A DNA stretch of 64,000 bases from JAZKDW01 sp040387375 (GCA_040387375.1 JAZKDW010000029.1:144317-208316); one strand, 5' to 3'; numbered from the stretch's first letter, positions 8,001 through 16,588 are shown. Notes: a model not told the origin generated them from the sequence alone. Program-made: numbers and translations.

Positions 8001-9740
8001 CTATTTCTCGCGCATCGCAACAATGCGGCGCTCGCGTTCCTTGTCCAGCAGGCGCGCGGCCGCATCCGGCGGCATGCCCAGGGTTTCAAGAACCGAACCG
8101 GCCAGCGTCAGGCTGGACTCCAGCGTCTCGGGCACCACCACTGAAGCACCCGCCTTGCGCAGCAGCAGCGCGTGCTTCTCGTCGCGGGCGCGGGCCATGA
8201 TGCACATCATCGGCATGATGCGATGGATGCCTTGCGCCGCATGCACCGCGGCGGCGCTATGATCCATGGTCAGCACCACCGCTTGCGCGCGTGACAGTTG
8301 CAGTTTTCCCAGCAGTTCAGGCCGGCTGGCATCGCCGAATACCAGCGGCACGCCGGCATCGCGATGGCGGGCGATCAGCCTGGCGTCATGTTCGACTGCA
8401 ACGTAGCTGACGCCCTGTTCCGCCAAAATCTGCCCCACCATCTGGCCCACCCGGCCGTAGCCCGCAATGATGACATGGCCGCTCAACTCGCCGATGTCGG
8501 CATCGGTCGTGGTTTCAGCCGGGACAAGACGGCGGTCGAGCGTATCGCCAAGCGCCTGTCCGAGGCGTGCAACGACAGGTGCGGCGAGCATCGACAAGCC
8601 AACCACGAGCAGCATGAAATGGCCGGCCTCACGTTCCAGCAGCTTGAAGTTCAGCGCCAGGCCGATGACGATGAAGGCAAATTCCCCACCCTGCCCCAGC
8701 AGCAGCCCGCCTTCGGCGGAACGCCCCCAGGATAATCCGAACCAGCGCAGCAGTCCCGCGGTGATCGCGCTTTTTACCAGAAGCAGGCCGATGACCGACA
8801 GCGGCAGCCACAAGGGTTGACGCAGCACCGCGCTCAGGTCGATGCCCATGCCCACCGACAGGAAAAACAGGCCCATCAGCAAACCCTTGAACGGCTCGAT
8901 CGTGACTTCGACTTCGTGACGGAATTCGGTTTCGGCGATGATCAGTCCGGCAAGCAGCGCGCCCAGCGCCATCGAGAGCCCCGCCGCCCAGGTCAGCGCG
9001 GCAACACCAAGGATGGTCAGCAGCGTCAGTGCGGTAAAGGTTTCGGGCTGCCTGTTGGCGACGATCTGGCGGAACAATGGCCGCACCACACGCTGGCCGA
9101 TGAAATAGATCGCCGCCACCGTCAGCACACCCTTCAGCAAGGCCAGGCCAAGCAGGCTGCCGAAGCTGCCGCCATTGTCGGCGCCAAGAAGGCTGATCAG
9201 CACCAGCAGCGGCACTACCGCGAGGTCCTGGAACAGCAGGATGGCGAAGCAGGACTGGCCGAGCCGCGTGCCGAGTTCGTGGCGCTGTATCAGCAGCTGC
9301 ATCACGATCGCGGTCGACGAAAAGGCGAGCACCACCCCAAGGATCACCGAGGCTTCGATACCGTTGCCGAAGCGCCATGCCAGCGCGCCGATCACCGCCG
9401 CCGACAGTCCGACCTGCAGGCCGCCAAGGCCGAACACCAGGCTGCGCATCGACCACAGGCGCGTGACTGACATCTCGAGACCGATCATGAACATCAGGAA
9501 AATGACGCCGAGTTCGGCCAGGGTTTCCACTTCCTTCGGGCGCGAAAAGGTCAGCCACGACAGCCACGGCGTGGTGTCGGCCAGACTGGCAAGACCGTAA
9601 GGGCCGAGTAATGCGCCGACCGCCAGGAAACCCAGCACCGGATTGATGCGCAGCCGTGCCAGCAGCGGAATCAGCACACCGGACAGGGCCAGAAAGAGGA
9701 TGATTTCCTTCAGGAACGGGAAGGTGCCGGGTTCGTGCAT
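8001..9740 (-). CDS. CPA2-family cation:proton antiporter with TrkA-N (RCK) domain
   Basis: 579 residues. The N-terminal two thirds are a hydrophobic Na+/H+ exchanger domain of about 12 membrane helices (starting FLALSGVLIPLLARLRINPV and including the GLEMSVTRLW region). Residues from about 405 on are a cytoplasmic Rossmann RCK domain with the nucleotide motif GYGRVGQ and HVIIAGYG. The architecture matches KefB/KefC/YbaL-type monovalent cation:proton antiporters of the inner membrane, which respond to NAD(H) or glutathione adducts. No KefF/KefG ancillary gene is adjacent, so a specific Kef name is not justified. The gene ends against the convergent EAL-CBS-GGDEF gene and begins just beyond a terminator for the upstream operon. 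Confidence 0.9.
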   Translation of the reverse strand: MHEPGTFPFLKEIILFLALSGVLIPLLARLRINPVLGFLAVGALLGPYGLASLADTTPWLSWLTFSRPKEVETLAELGVIFLMFMIGLEMSVTRLWSMRSLVFGLGGLQVGLSAAVIGALAWRFGNGIEASVILGVVLAFSSTAIVMQLLIQRHELGTRLGQSCFAILLFQDLAVVPLLVLISLLGADNGGSFGSLLGLALLKGVLTVAAIYFIGQRVVRPLFRQIVANRQPETFTALTLLTILGVAALTWAAGLSMALGALLAGLIIAETEFRHEVEVTIEPFKGLLMGLFFLSVGMGIDLSAVLRQPLWLPLSVIGLLLVKSAITAGLLRWFGLSWGRSAEGGLLLGQGGEFAFIVIGLALNFKLLEREAGHFMLLVVGLSMLAAPVVARLGQALGDTLDRRLVPAETTTDADIGELSGHVIIAGYGRVGQMVGQILAEQGVSYVAVEHDARLIARHRDAGVPLVFGDASRPELLGKLQLSRAQAVVLTMDHSAAAVHAAQGIHRIMPMMCIMARARDEKHALLLRKAGASVVVPETLESSLTLAGSVLETLGMPPDAAARLLDKERERRIVAMREK

Positions 9741-9785
9741 CGGGTGACCGCAATTCCTTGTAATTGTGTCTGGATTATAAGGTAT

Positions 9786-9821
9786 GAAAAAAGGCCCGCG
9801 AAACTATTGTCTCGCGGGCCT
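9786..9821 (-). terminator. Rho-independent terminator of the Rieske/binding-protein operon
   Basis: A perfect 10-bp stem (AGGCCCGCGA at 9792-9801 with TCGCGGGCCT at 9812-9821) and ten-base loop. On the minus strand it is followed by six T residues (9787-9792). It lies 23 bp after the stop of the binding-protein gene and before the antiporter start, so it should insulate the two. Confidence 0.85.
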
Positions 9822-9843
9822 GATTAAAACGGCTGCAATTTTC

Positions 9844-11019
9844 TTACTTTTGCTTGCCCGGATCCTTGACCCCGGTCAGCTTGTCGATCTCGACGTTATA
9901 CAACTCGCCGCCGACCTTCTCCACCTTGTGGATATAAATATTCTGCACGATATCGCGCGTCTGCATGTCGATCAGGATCGGTCCGCGCGGGCTTTCGAAT
10001 ACCTGGCCCTTCATTGCATTGAGCAGAGTCTCGCCACGTGCGCCATTGGTCTTTTTCAGCGCATCGTAAATCACATGCATGCCGTCGTAACCGCCGACCG
10101 CCATGAAGTTCGGACGCGCGCCATTGTTGGCCTTCTTGTAAGCGTCGACAAACTTCTTGTTGGTCGGCGTATTGCGCGCCGACGAATAATGGAATGCAGT
10201 CACCACGCCAAGCGCCGTGTCGCCAATGCCTTCGAGGATGTCATCTTCGGTAACGCCGCCGTCGCCGATGATCCTGATTCCCGCCTTGTCCAGGCCACGC
10301 TCGGCGAACTGCTTCATCAACGCCGAGCCGGCGCCGGAAGGAACGAACACGAACAGGGCTTCAGGCGACAGGTCGCGCACCTTCTGCAGGAATGGCGCGA
10401 AGTCCGGATTGGCAAGCGGCACCCGCAATTCGGCCATCACTTGGCCGCCGTTGCCAATGAAACGCTTCTTGAAACTTTTCTCCGCATCGGCGCCGGGACC
10501 GTAATCCGACACCAGGGTCACGACTTTCGTGATCTTGTTCTTGGTTGCCCAATCCGCCATCGCCAGCGTCGTTTGCGGCAGCGTGTAGCTGGTCCTGATG
10601 ATGAACGGCGACGCTTCCGTGATGCTCGATGTCGCGGCGGCCATCACCACCATTGGCGTCTTGCTTTGCGTTGCCAGCGGCGCGGTGGCAAATGCCAGCG
10701 GCGTCAGGCCAAAGCCGGCCAGCACGGCAACCTTGTCATTCACCACCAGTTCCTGCGCGATGCGGCGTGTGTTATCAGGGACGCCGCCATCGTCCTTCAA
10801 CACCACTTCCACTTTCTTGCCAGCGACCTTGTCGCCGTTCTGCGCGACGAACAGCTTGACGGCGGCGCTGATCTGCTTGCCGGTGGACGCGAACGGTCCG
10901 GTCATCGGCAGCACAAGGCCGATCTTGATCGAATCCGATTGTGCCCACGCCGCTGGCATCGACATGCCGGCGAGGCAAACGCCCGCGATCGCACACTGTA
11001 GAAATTGACGTTTTTTCAT
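9844..11019 (-). CDS. LivK-type periplasmic substrate-binding protein (aromatic unit 1)
   Basis: 391 residues with a Sec signal peptide (MKKRQFLQCAIAGVCLAGMS, then AWAQ). The mature part begins IKIGLVLPMTGPFASTGKQI, typical of type I periplasmic binding proteins for branched-chain amino acids and aromatic acids (peripla_BP_6). The start has a GGAGA site. No livH/M/G/F transporter genes are near, so it is an orphan receptor or shares a permease elsewhere. It follows the Rieske oxygenase by 26 bp on the same strand and is probably co-transcribed. Very similar proteins occur at 16589-17758 and 24191-25366 beside other aromatic genes, suggesting aromatic carboxylate ligands (inference). Confidence 0.9.
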   Translation of the reverse strand: MKKRQFLQCAIAGVCLAGMSMPAAWAQSDSIKIGLVLPMTGPFASTGKQISAAVKLFVAQNGDKVAGKKVEVVLKDDGGVPDNTRRIAQELVVNDKVAVLAGFGLTPLAFATAPLATQSKTPMVVMAAATSSITEASPFIIRTSYTLPQTTLAMADWATKNKITKVVTLVSDYGPGADAEKSFKKRFIGNGGQVMAELRVPLANPDFAPFLQKVRDLSPEALFVFVPSGAGSALMKQFAERGLDKAGIRIIGDGGVTEDDILEGIGDTALGVVTAFHYSSARNTPTNKKFVDAYKKANNGARPNFMAVGGYDGMHVIYDALKKTNGARGETLLNAMKGQVFESPRGPILIDMQTRDIVQNIYIHKVEKVGGELYNVEIDKLTGVKDPGKQK

Positions 11020-11045
11020 ACTGTCTCCGTTTTATTGATGTTGAA

Positions 11046-12083
11046 TCAGCAAGGCGCTGACGGGTCTGCTTTTGATGCGGAAAGTTTGTCTAACACGCGC
11101 CGTGCGCGGTTCGGTCCATTGTCGACATGGATCGAAATCATCGGCCGATCGGGAAAGCGCTGCATGTTGCTGAACTGCGCCTCGATCACCAGCCGGTCCT
11201 CTTCGAAGGTAGCCGCAACCTGCTGATACACCAGGTCCTTGATCGATGGCCGGTCCGCCGGGCTGTTGCTGCAGACAGTCCAGAAATAGTGGGTTGAATT
11301 TTCGGTTTCGGGCGTCACGCCGTGCAGGCCTCGCATATGAAATCCGCCACGCCCGGGATCTTCCATCGATTCGGTATTGGCGTCGACGGCGCCGGTCCAG
11401 ATGCGGGTATGCGTGACATGGAATTCAATTTCCTGCCAGCGATCGATGCTGCCCTTGAAGGGCCATGCCTGCGCGTAGGTCGCAGGCGCCGGCGAGTCCG
11501 GCATATGGCGCACGACACGCACCACATCGCCGATCTGATCGGTCGTGGTTTTTGCGCCCATGTGCATGACCGGATTGCCGCCGATGGTGTGCAGGTGCAC
11601 ATACCCGAGGTGGCTGAGATCGAGCAGGTTGTCGTGCACCAGCTCGAACGGCGCATTGTAGTGATAGACATCGCCGCTGAATTCATAACGCGGATCGTCA
11701 TGCCACTGGTACGCCGGGGCCTCGCAATCCGGCTGTGAATCGGCTTCGGCGCCGAACCACATCCACACGATCTGGTCGCGCTCCTGTACCGGGTACGACG
11801 TGACGCAGGCCTTCTGCGGAATGTTGACTTGCCCGGGAATCTCGATGCACTTGCCGGCCGCGTTGTACAGCAGGCCGTGATAACCGCAACGCAGGCCACC
11901 CTTGTCCAGGGTGCCGCAGGACAAGGGCAAGGCACGGTGACAGCAGCGGTCTTCCAGCGCCGCGGCCTGGCCATCGCCGGCGCGAAACATTACGACCGGG
12001 CGATTCAAAAGCGTGCGGCCGAGCGGCTTGTCGGTCAGCTCCCAGGAGAAGGCTGCGATATACCACTGGTTCATTGGAAACAT
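11046..12083 (-). CDS. Rieske non-haem iron oxygenase, VanA-like
   Basis: 345 residues from the ATG at 12083, which has a GGAG site seven bases upstream; the frame extends further upstream without family similarity. The N-terminal Rieske [2Fe-2S] domain has C-x-H in DRCCHRALPLS and C-x-x-H in RCGYHGLLYN. The catalytic mononuclear iron site is the D-x-x-x-D-x-x-H-x-x-x-x-H pattern in NLLDLSHLGYVH. Size and layout match vanillate O-demethylase oxygenase and related aryl-ether demethylases or hydroxylases. No reductase (VanB) gene is next to it, so electrons must come from a partner elsewhere. Co-directional with a binding-protein gene and divergent from a MarR regulator. The substrate is probably a methoxylated or substituted aromatic acid (inference). 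Confidence 0.87.
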   Translation of the reverse strand: MFPMNQWYIAAFSWELTDKPLGRTLLNRPVVMFRAGDGQAAALEDRCCHRALPLSCGTLDKGGLRCGYHGLLYNAAGKCIEIPGQVNIPQKACVTSYPVQERDQIVWMWFGAEADSQPDCEAPAYQWHDDPRYEFSGDVYHYNAPFELVHDNLLDLSHLGYVHLHTIGGNPVMHMGAKTTTDQIGDVVRVVRHMPDSPAPATYAQAWPFKGSIDRWQEIEFHVTHTRIWTGAVDANTESMEDPGRGGFHMRGLHGVTPETENSTHYFWTVCSNSPADRPSIKDLVYQQVAATFEEDRLVIEAQFSNMQRFPDRPMISIHVDNGPNRARRVLDKLSASKADPSAPC

Positions 12084-12127
12084 GATTTTCTCCGTCAGTC
12101 TGGCCGGGCGTTCTTTACGGCAATTAA

Positions 12128-12166
12128 CATTCAGTGTGCTGAATGATACACAGGTTACGGTATCAT
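12128..12166. promoter_or_regulatory. Two dyads between the Rieske gene and marR, candidate MarR operators
   Basis: The first dyad is CATTCAG (12128-12134), four bases, CTGAATG (12139-12145). The second is ATGATAC (12143-12149), ten bases, GTATCAT (12160-12166). Both are perfect 7-bp repeats. On the minus strand a possible TTGTGC / 18 bp / TATCAT promoter for the Rieske gene runs through them, so a bound repressor would block it. The regulator assignment is inference from the adjacent divergent marR-type gene. Confidence 0.55.
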
Positions 12167-12204
12167 GCACAAGCACTGCTTTATCAATTTGAAGGAAACC
12201 ACCG

Positions 12205-12720
12205 ATGGTCACATCCGCCCGCAAGAAATCCGCCGTCACCGAGGCGGAAGAAGCCGTGCTGGCCGACTTGTATGACATGCCCGGGCATCTGATTCGGCGC
12301 GCGCAGCAGATTTCGGTGTCGATGTTTTACGATGTCATGGGCACCGAAGTGACGCCGATCCAGTACGCGATTTTGCGTACCTTGCATGCGGAGCCGGGAA
12401 TAGACCAGGTGGCGCTGGCAGGCAGAGTCGCCGTCGATACGTCGACCGCCGCGTCCACTGCCGCCAGGCTGGAAAGCAAGGGACTCATCACGCGCGAGGT
12501 GGCGCCGGCAAACCGGCGTCAGCGGATATTACGGCTGACGGCGGCTGGGACTGCGCTGATCGAGGAGATGGTGCCGTCGGTGCATCGGCTGCGCGATGCC
12601 ATGATGGCGACGCTGACGCCGGCCGAGCGGGACCAGTTTTTTGACTTGCTGCGCAAGTTCGTGCACATCAATAACGCGCAGAGCCGTGCGCCGTTGAGGC
12701 GCGACGAAGAGGGGGAATGA
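12205..12720 (+). CDS. MarR-family transcriptional regulator
   Basis: 171 residues with an AAGGA ribosome site eight bases before ATG. The core is a winged helix: ILRTLHAEPGIDQVALAGRV, then the recognition region DTSTAASTAARLESKGLITRE and wing APANRRQRILRLTAAG, flanked by dimerising helices. MarR proteins of this group repress genes for degradation of aromatic acids and release DNA when an aromatic ligand or its CoA ester binds. It is divergent from the Rieske gene with 121 bp between starts, and that gap contains two dyads, so autoregulation and control of the Rieske/binding-protein operon are likely. Convergent with the gentisate dioxygenase gene across a repeat-rich spacer. Confidence 0.9.
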   Translation: MVTSARKKSAVTEAEEAVLADLYDMPGHLIRRAQQISVSMFYDVMGTEVTPIQYAILRTLHAEPGIDQVALAGRVAVDTSTAASTAARLESKGLITREVAPANRRQRILRLTAAGTALIEEMVPSVHRLRDAMMATLTPAERDQFFDLLRKFVHINNAQSRAPLRRDEEGE

Positions 12721-12839
12721 CATTGCCAGGGCGCCGTTGATGAATCTCAAACAATACCCCTTGTTTTTTGGTGCAGGGTCTTATTAGTGAAGCGAGTTAA
12801 TTCGTATTTGATCACGGTTGGCAATTGCGAACGGGGAAC

Positions 12840-12867
12840 GGTGTAATGCGCTGGCGCTTATTACACC
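12840..12867. repeat. REP-like palindrome
   Basis: Arms GGTGTAAT (12840-12847) and ATTACACC (12860-12867) enclose GCGC-TG-GCGC, giving an extended hairpin. This resembles short palindromic elements common between genes in proteobacteria. It is the first unit in the repeat island between marR and the gentisate dioxygenase gene. It could also end marR transcripts, although no U-tract follows. Confidence 0.55.
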
Positions 12868-12896
12868 CTACGAATCCTGGAAGTGCAGTGGTAGCG

Positions 12897-12974
12897 GTTG
12901 AAGTTGAAGTTGAAGTTGAAGTTGAAGTTGAAGTTGCGGTTGAAGTTGAAGTTGACGTTGATGTTGATGTTGAA
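12897..12974. repeat. GTTGAA hexanucleotide tandem repeat, 13 units
   Basis: Thirteen consecutive hexamers: six GTTGAA, one GTTGCG, two GTTGAA, then GTTGAC, two GTTGAT and a final GTTGAA. It keeps a reading frame on both strands (Lys-Leu alternation on plus, Asn-Phe on minus) but no gene features support either, so it is read as a non-coding microsatellite. Between convergent genes it is a possible variable-number locus. Confidence 0.85.
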
Positions 12975-12992
12975 TTCCCCTTTGGCGAAGCG

Positions 12993-13086
12993 CCGTGAAA
13001 CCGGTGGTCTGAGCGGAAAAAGAAGTGGGCGTTGTCTGAGCGCAGCGAGTTTCGCCCGCTTCCCGCTCAGGCCACCGGTTTCACGG
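12993..13086. repeat. Long nested inverted repeat (REP/BIME-like)
   Basis: A 24-bp arm at 12993-13016 matches the reverse complement of 13063-13086 with one difference, a G-U pair in RNA. Inside it GAAGTGGGCG and CGCCCGCTTC pair again with one wobble, so almost the whole 94 bp folds on itself. It lies between convergent marR and gentisate dioxygenase genes and may be a dispersed intergenic element. Confidence 0.7.
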
Positions 13087-13124
13087 GAACCCGCAGGGCG
13101 CTTTGTAGGGGTCGCCTTTTTTGG

Positions 13125-13152
13125 TTCCTTTTTTGGCGAAGCAAAAAAGAAC
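13125..13152. repeat. A/T-rich hairpin in repeat island
   Basis: CTTTTTTG (13128-13135), loop GCGAAG, CAAAAAAG (13142-13149), extended by GTT/AAC on either side with one bulged C. Together with the GC-rich sequence after it (CTCGCCGCCGGGGCGAG) it resembles a dispersed intergenic sequence of Burkholderiales. No gene is seen from 12721 to 13302; the rest of the spacer is unremarkable. Confidence 0.6.
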
Positions 13153-13302
13153 TCGCCGCCGGGGCGAGACCCGGACAGCATCCACGGAGAGCAAACCGTG
13201 TTGGGGTAAACGAAGGAAGATCCTCCACAAAATGAACGCGAAAAAAAATGCCCCTTTTCAGGGGCATAATCATAAATTCAAACATCTTCAAACAAATGTC
13301 AC

Positions 13303-14340
13303 CTAAAACGCTTCCCGCCACAGGTCAAGCGCCTGCTGCACCGGCCGATCCGAATAGCTGAACATCACTGCATCCGCATCCGCCTCCAGCTGATAAGGCA
13401 TCCACGACGGCACCACAAACACATCCTTCGGACCGAAGGTAAAGGTCTCCCCATTGACGATGCAACGGCCCGTGCCCTCCACCACCGCATACACGGTCGA
13501 GTCGGTAGACTGGTATGTCTTGCCCTTGAAGCCAGCCGGCAGCAGCTGCATGAAGCTGCCCATGGTCGGGATCGCCCAGCCGCCGGTAACCGGATTGGTG
13601 TACTGCAGCTTGTAGCCCCAGACCGGATGACATTCGTCGCCCGACTTCATGGTCTCGAGCGCTTCGCGCGTGCGGTCGTACGGATACCAGAACAGCGGCG
13701 AGGTTTGCGAACGCGCCTTGTACTCGACCGGCTTCATGGTATTGCCGAAGCGGGCCAGGTTGCTGCCGGCGTTGCGTTCGATGTGCTGGGTTTCCTCCGC
13801 GCCCTTCTCCATGAACTGCGCATCGAGCAGCTCGACGATCGGCAGGTCCAGGCCATCCAGCCAGACCATAGGCTCGCGGGTCGGATTGCCGTGGTCATGG
13901 AAAGTCCATGACGGCGTGATGATGAAGTCGCCGACATTCATCGCGACTTTTTCGCCGTCGACCGCGGTGAACGCACCCTTGCCTTGCAGGATGAAACGCA
14001 GCGCCGATTGCGAATGGCGATGCGCCGGTGCGACTTCGCCCGGCAGGATCAGTTGCAGACCGGCGTACAGGCTGTGCGTGATGCGGGTGCGTCCGCGCAG
14101 GCCCGGGTTTTCCAGCACCAGCACGCGACGCTCGGCCTCTTTCGCCGTGATCAGCTGGCCGGCTTCCTGCAGCCAAGGCCAGACCTGGTCCCATTTCCAC
14201 AGGTAAGGCAGGCAGGGCGTGTTCGGCTTCGCTGTTACCAGCGAGTGCAGCACTTCCCACAACGGGGTGCAGTTGGCGCTGTTGATCTTGCTGTAAAACG
14301 CTTCGCGGTCGCGATTTTGTTCGATTGGCTGTGCCGACAT
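13303..14340 (-). CDS. Gentisate 1,2-dioxygenase
   Basis: 345 residues, the usual length for bacterial gentisate dioxygenases. It is a bicupin: the first cupin holds the iron-binding histidines in PAHRHSQSALRFILQG and later WTFHDHGN; the second cupin (around KGKTYQSTDSTVYAVVEG) lacks the metal set. The enzyme opens gentisate between carboxyl- and hydroxyl-bearing carbons to give maleylpyruvate, using Fe(II) and O2. It is last in a four-gene minus-strand operon after a binding protein, a 3-hydroxybenzoate 6-hydroxylase and a fumarylacetoacetase-family hydrolase, exactly the gentisate pathway order. GGAG ribosome site before the start. Confidence 0.93.
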   Translation of the reverse strand: MSAQPIEQNRDREAFYSKINSANCTPLWEVLHSLVTAKPNTPCLPYLWKWDQVWPWLQEAGQLITAKEAERRVLVLENPGLRGRTRITHSLYAGLQLILPGEVAPAHRHSQSALRFILQGKGAFTAVDGEKVAMNVGDFIITPSWTFHDHGNPTREPMVWLDGLDLPIVELLDAQFMEKGAEETQHIERNAGSNLARFGNTMKPVEYKARSQTSPLFWYPYDRTREALETMKSGDECHPVWGYKLQYTNPVTGGWAIPTMGSFMQLLPAGFKGKTYQSTDSTVYAVVEGTGRCIVNGETFTFGPKDVFVVPSWMPYQLEADADAVMFSYSDRPVQQALDLWREAF

Positions 14341-14359
14341 GATGTGGCTCCGTGGTTGG

Positions 14360-15223
14360 TTATTTTTGACTTGAACGGACCGCTACCCGCAGGCGTCCGA
14401 GGCCCTGTACTTCGCAAATGATCGTGTCGCCCGCCTTTACCTGACCGACACCTTCCGGCGTGCCGGTAAAGATGATGTCGCCCGGATGCAGCGTGTAGAA
14501 CGAAGACGCAAATTCGATCAGTTGCGGAATGCCGATGATCAGGTCACGCGTGTTGGCCTTCTGCCTTGGCTCATCATTGACGGTCAGCCAGAAATCAAGA
14601 CTGGACGGATCGGTGACTTCGTCAGCCGTTACCAGCCACGGGCCGAGCACACTGTAGGTGTCGATCGACTTGCGCAGGCTGCGCTCCTCGGGTCCGCGGG
14701 TGGTCATGTCGAGGCCAATGCAATAGCCGGCGACATATTCCATCGCATTCTCGCGCTTGATGTTGCGGCCGCTCTTGCCGATCACGACCACAACTTCGGC
14801 CTCATGGTCGTTGCGGCGGTCAGGATGCTCCAGCGCCACGCCTTCGCTTTCGCCGACCATTGAACTGGTGGCTTTCAGGAACACGCCGATCTTTTCGATT
14901 TCGAGGACCGCGTTATTGTGATGGATGGTGGCGTCGCCGCGCGCTTCTTCCAGGTGCTTCTTGTAGTTGACCGGCGCAGCAACGATCTTGCCGGGATTGG
15001 CGACCGGGCTCAGCAGTTTGACTTCCGACAGCTTTTTGACCGGCGCCTGAGCGGCGATCTCTTTTATCCGCGCGCACAGCTTGTCGAGATTGGCGATCAT
15101 CGGATCGAAGGTCGGCAACGGATACGTGTAGGAAGGCAGGATATCCAGCGCAGCGGTTACATCGCGAACGGTATCGCCTTCTACGAGGCCCAGACGGTTA
15201 TTATCAAAGCGGCAAATCTTCAT
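14360..15223 (-). CDS. Fumarylacetoacetase-family hydrolase (fumaryl- or maleylpyruvate hydrolase)
   Basis: 287 residues of the FAH fold. The N-terminal part has SPVANPGKIVAAPVNYKKHLEE; metal-binding acidic residues appear in DHEAEVVVVIG and CIGLDMTTRG; the C-terminus has GDIIFTGTPEGVGQ. In gentisate operons this family splits fumarylpyruvate into fumarate and pyruvate after isomerisation, or splits maleylpyruvate directly into maleate and pyruvate. No glutathione- or mycothiol-dependent maleylpyruvate isomerase is seen in the window, so the direct route is possible (inference from absence). Only 19 bp separate it from the dioxygenase gene. Confidence 0.88.
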   Translation of the reverse strand: MKICRFDNNRLGLVEGDTVRDVTAALDILPSYTYPLPTFDPMIANLDKLCARIKEIAAQAPVKKLSEVKLLSPVANPGKIVAAPVNYKKHLEEARGDATIHHNNAVLEIEKIGVFLKATSSMVGESEGVALEHPDRRNDHEAEVVVVIGKSGRNIKRENAMEYVAGYCIGLDMTTRGPEERSLRKSIDTYSVLGPWLVTADEVTDPSSLDFWLTVNDEPRQKANTRDLIIGIPQLIEFASSFYTLHPGDIIFTGTPEGVGQVKAGDTIICEVQGLGRLRVAVRSSQK

Positions 15224-15295
15224 GTGACGGGTTCCTGAAATAGGCTAAAAATGTAAAATGATCAGGTGCCGGCGCGTACGCGCCGGCCCTGTGCT

Positions 15296-16492
15296 TCAAA
15301 GATGCTTGTCGAGTTCAATGCCGTGATACAGCCAGTCGGCTTCCCAGGGCTGGTCCGGCAATCGGCGTGAGGCCAATTCATTGCGCAACAGGCGCGCGCC
15401 CCCCGCTGCATGGCATACCTCGCCAAAAAAGCGCGCGGTGAGCACAACACGCGCCGTGCGGTTCAGGCGCCGGTCCTGATAAGCGACGAATGCTTTCCGG
15501 TAGTCGTCATTATGAATTTCGATTTCTTCCGCCAGCACGGCCGCGTCTTCCATGGCCATGATAGCGCCCTGCGCCAGATATTGCAGCGTCGCGTGCGCGG
15601 CATCGCCGAGCAGCGTCACATTGCCGTCGCTCCAGTTTTCCAGCGATTCGCCATCGTCCAGCGCCCACTTGCGGTCAAGCGCAAAATACCGCAGCTTGTC
15701 CTTGATTTCCGGCGCGCAGGGCGCGAAGCACTCGGCAAGTTCTTCCGGACTTCCGAAATCCTGTTCGCCGCGCTTGAACGCCGCGCTTTCGAAGGTTGCC
15801 ACATTGTTCATCATGGCGCCACCGCGCAGGCGGTACTGCACCAGATGCACGCCGGGTCCGCAATAAATCACCATCGAGTTCAGGTATTTCTTGTCGTCGA
15901 TCTGCTCGGTCGGCACCAGGCCGCGATAGACCACATGGCCGGTTGGACGCAAGCGGGGCGCGCCGATGATCTGGCTGCGGGTCGGTGAATGTTTTCCTTC
16001 GGCGCCGACCAGAGCCGCGCCTTCGTAGCTGCTGCCGTCGGCGCAATGCACGACAACGTGGCCATCAAGCTGTTCGAAACGGACGACGTCCTTCTTGCCT
16101 TCCTCCAGCTGCACGCTGCCATGCTCCAGGCAGGCTTGCTTGAGCGCTGCCTGCAAGTCGCGCCGGTGCACCACCATGTAGGGATTCTTGTAACGTGCGC
16201 GAAAACTGTCGCCGAGGTCGATGCGCGTAATCTCCTGCGCGGAAATGGCGTCCACCATCACCAGTGCATCCGGATAAAAGCAGCTCGGCTCCAGAGTGTC
16301 GAAAATGCCCATGCGGCGCAGCATTGCGCAACCGTTTGGACCGATCTGGATGCCATAGCCGATCTCGCCAATCTCGGGCGCTTTTTCCAGCACGATGACG
16401 CGCCGCCCCTTTTTGGCCAGCAGTACCGCTGCCGACAGGCCGCCGATGCCGCCGCCGGCCACGATGATGGGGAGATTCTTGTTTACTGTCAT
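15296..16492 (-). CDS. 3-Hydroxybenzoate 6-monooxygenase (FAD)
   Basis: 398-residue group A flavoprotein hydroxylase. FAD motifs are GGGIGGLSAAVLLAKKG at the N-terminus, the DG-like motif GAEGKHSPTR (Glu where many have Asp) and the GD motif TLLGDAAHATLQYLAQGA. The C-terminal DWLYHGIELD region is the ending typical of 3-hydroxybenzoate 6-hydroxylases (MhbM/XlnD/NagX type) rather than salicylate hydroxylases. It would make gentisate from 3-hydroxybenzoate with NADH and O2. The next two genes process gentisate, supporting the assignment. A salicylate 5-hydroxylase is a different enzyme class, so that alternative is unlikely. Confidence 0.9.
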   Translation of the reverse strand: MTVNKNLPIIVAGGGIGGLSAAVLLAKKGRRVIVLEKAPEIGEIGYGIQIGPNGCAMLRRMGIFDTLEPSCFYPDALVMVDAISAQEITRIDLGDSFRARYKNPYMVVHRRDLQAALKQACLEHGSVQLEEGKKDVVRFEQLDGHVVVHCADGSSYEGAALVGAEGKHSPTRSQIIGAPRLRPTGHVVYRGLVPTEQIDDKKYLNSMVIYCGPGVHLVQYRLRGGAMMNNVATFESAAFKRGEQDFGSPEELAECFAPCAPEIKDKLRYFALDRKWALDDGESLENWSDGNVTLLGDAAHATLQYLAQGAIMAMEDAAVLAEEIEIHNDDYRKAFVAYQDRRLNRTARVVLTARFFGEVCHAAGGARLLRNELASRRLPDQPWEADWLYHGIELDKHL

Positions 16493-16588
16493 GACGCTTG
16501 TTCCTGTTGAATTAAACTTGTAAAACCGTATTCCATCCGCGTGCGGGATCGATCATGCAGATCAATCCCGCAGCGATTCAGGCAAACC

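Noticed and set aside
12897..12974. Direct repeats considered as a CRISPR array
   Set aside because: Repeats are contiguous six-base units without spacers, and no cas genes are present.
12861..13181. Short frames encoding Lys-Leu or Asn-Phe repeats on both strands
   Set aside because: They arise from the GTTGAA array, have no initiation signals and no known domain.
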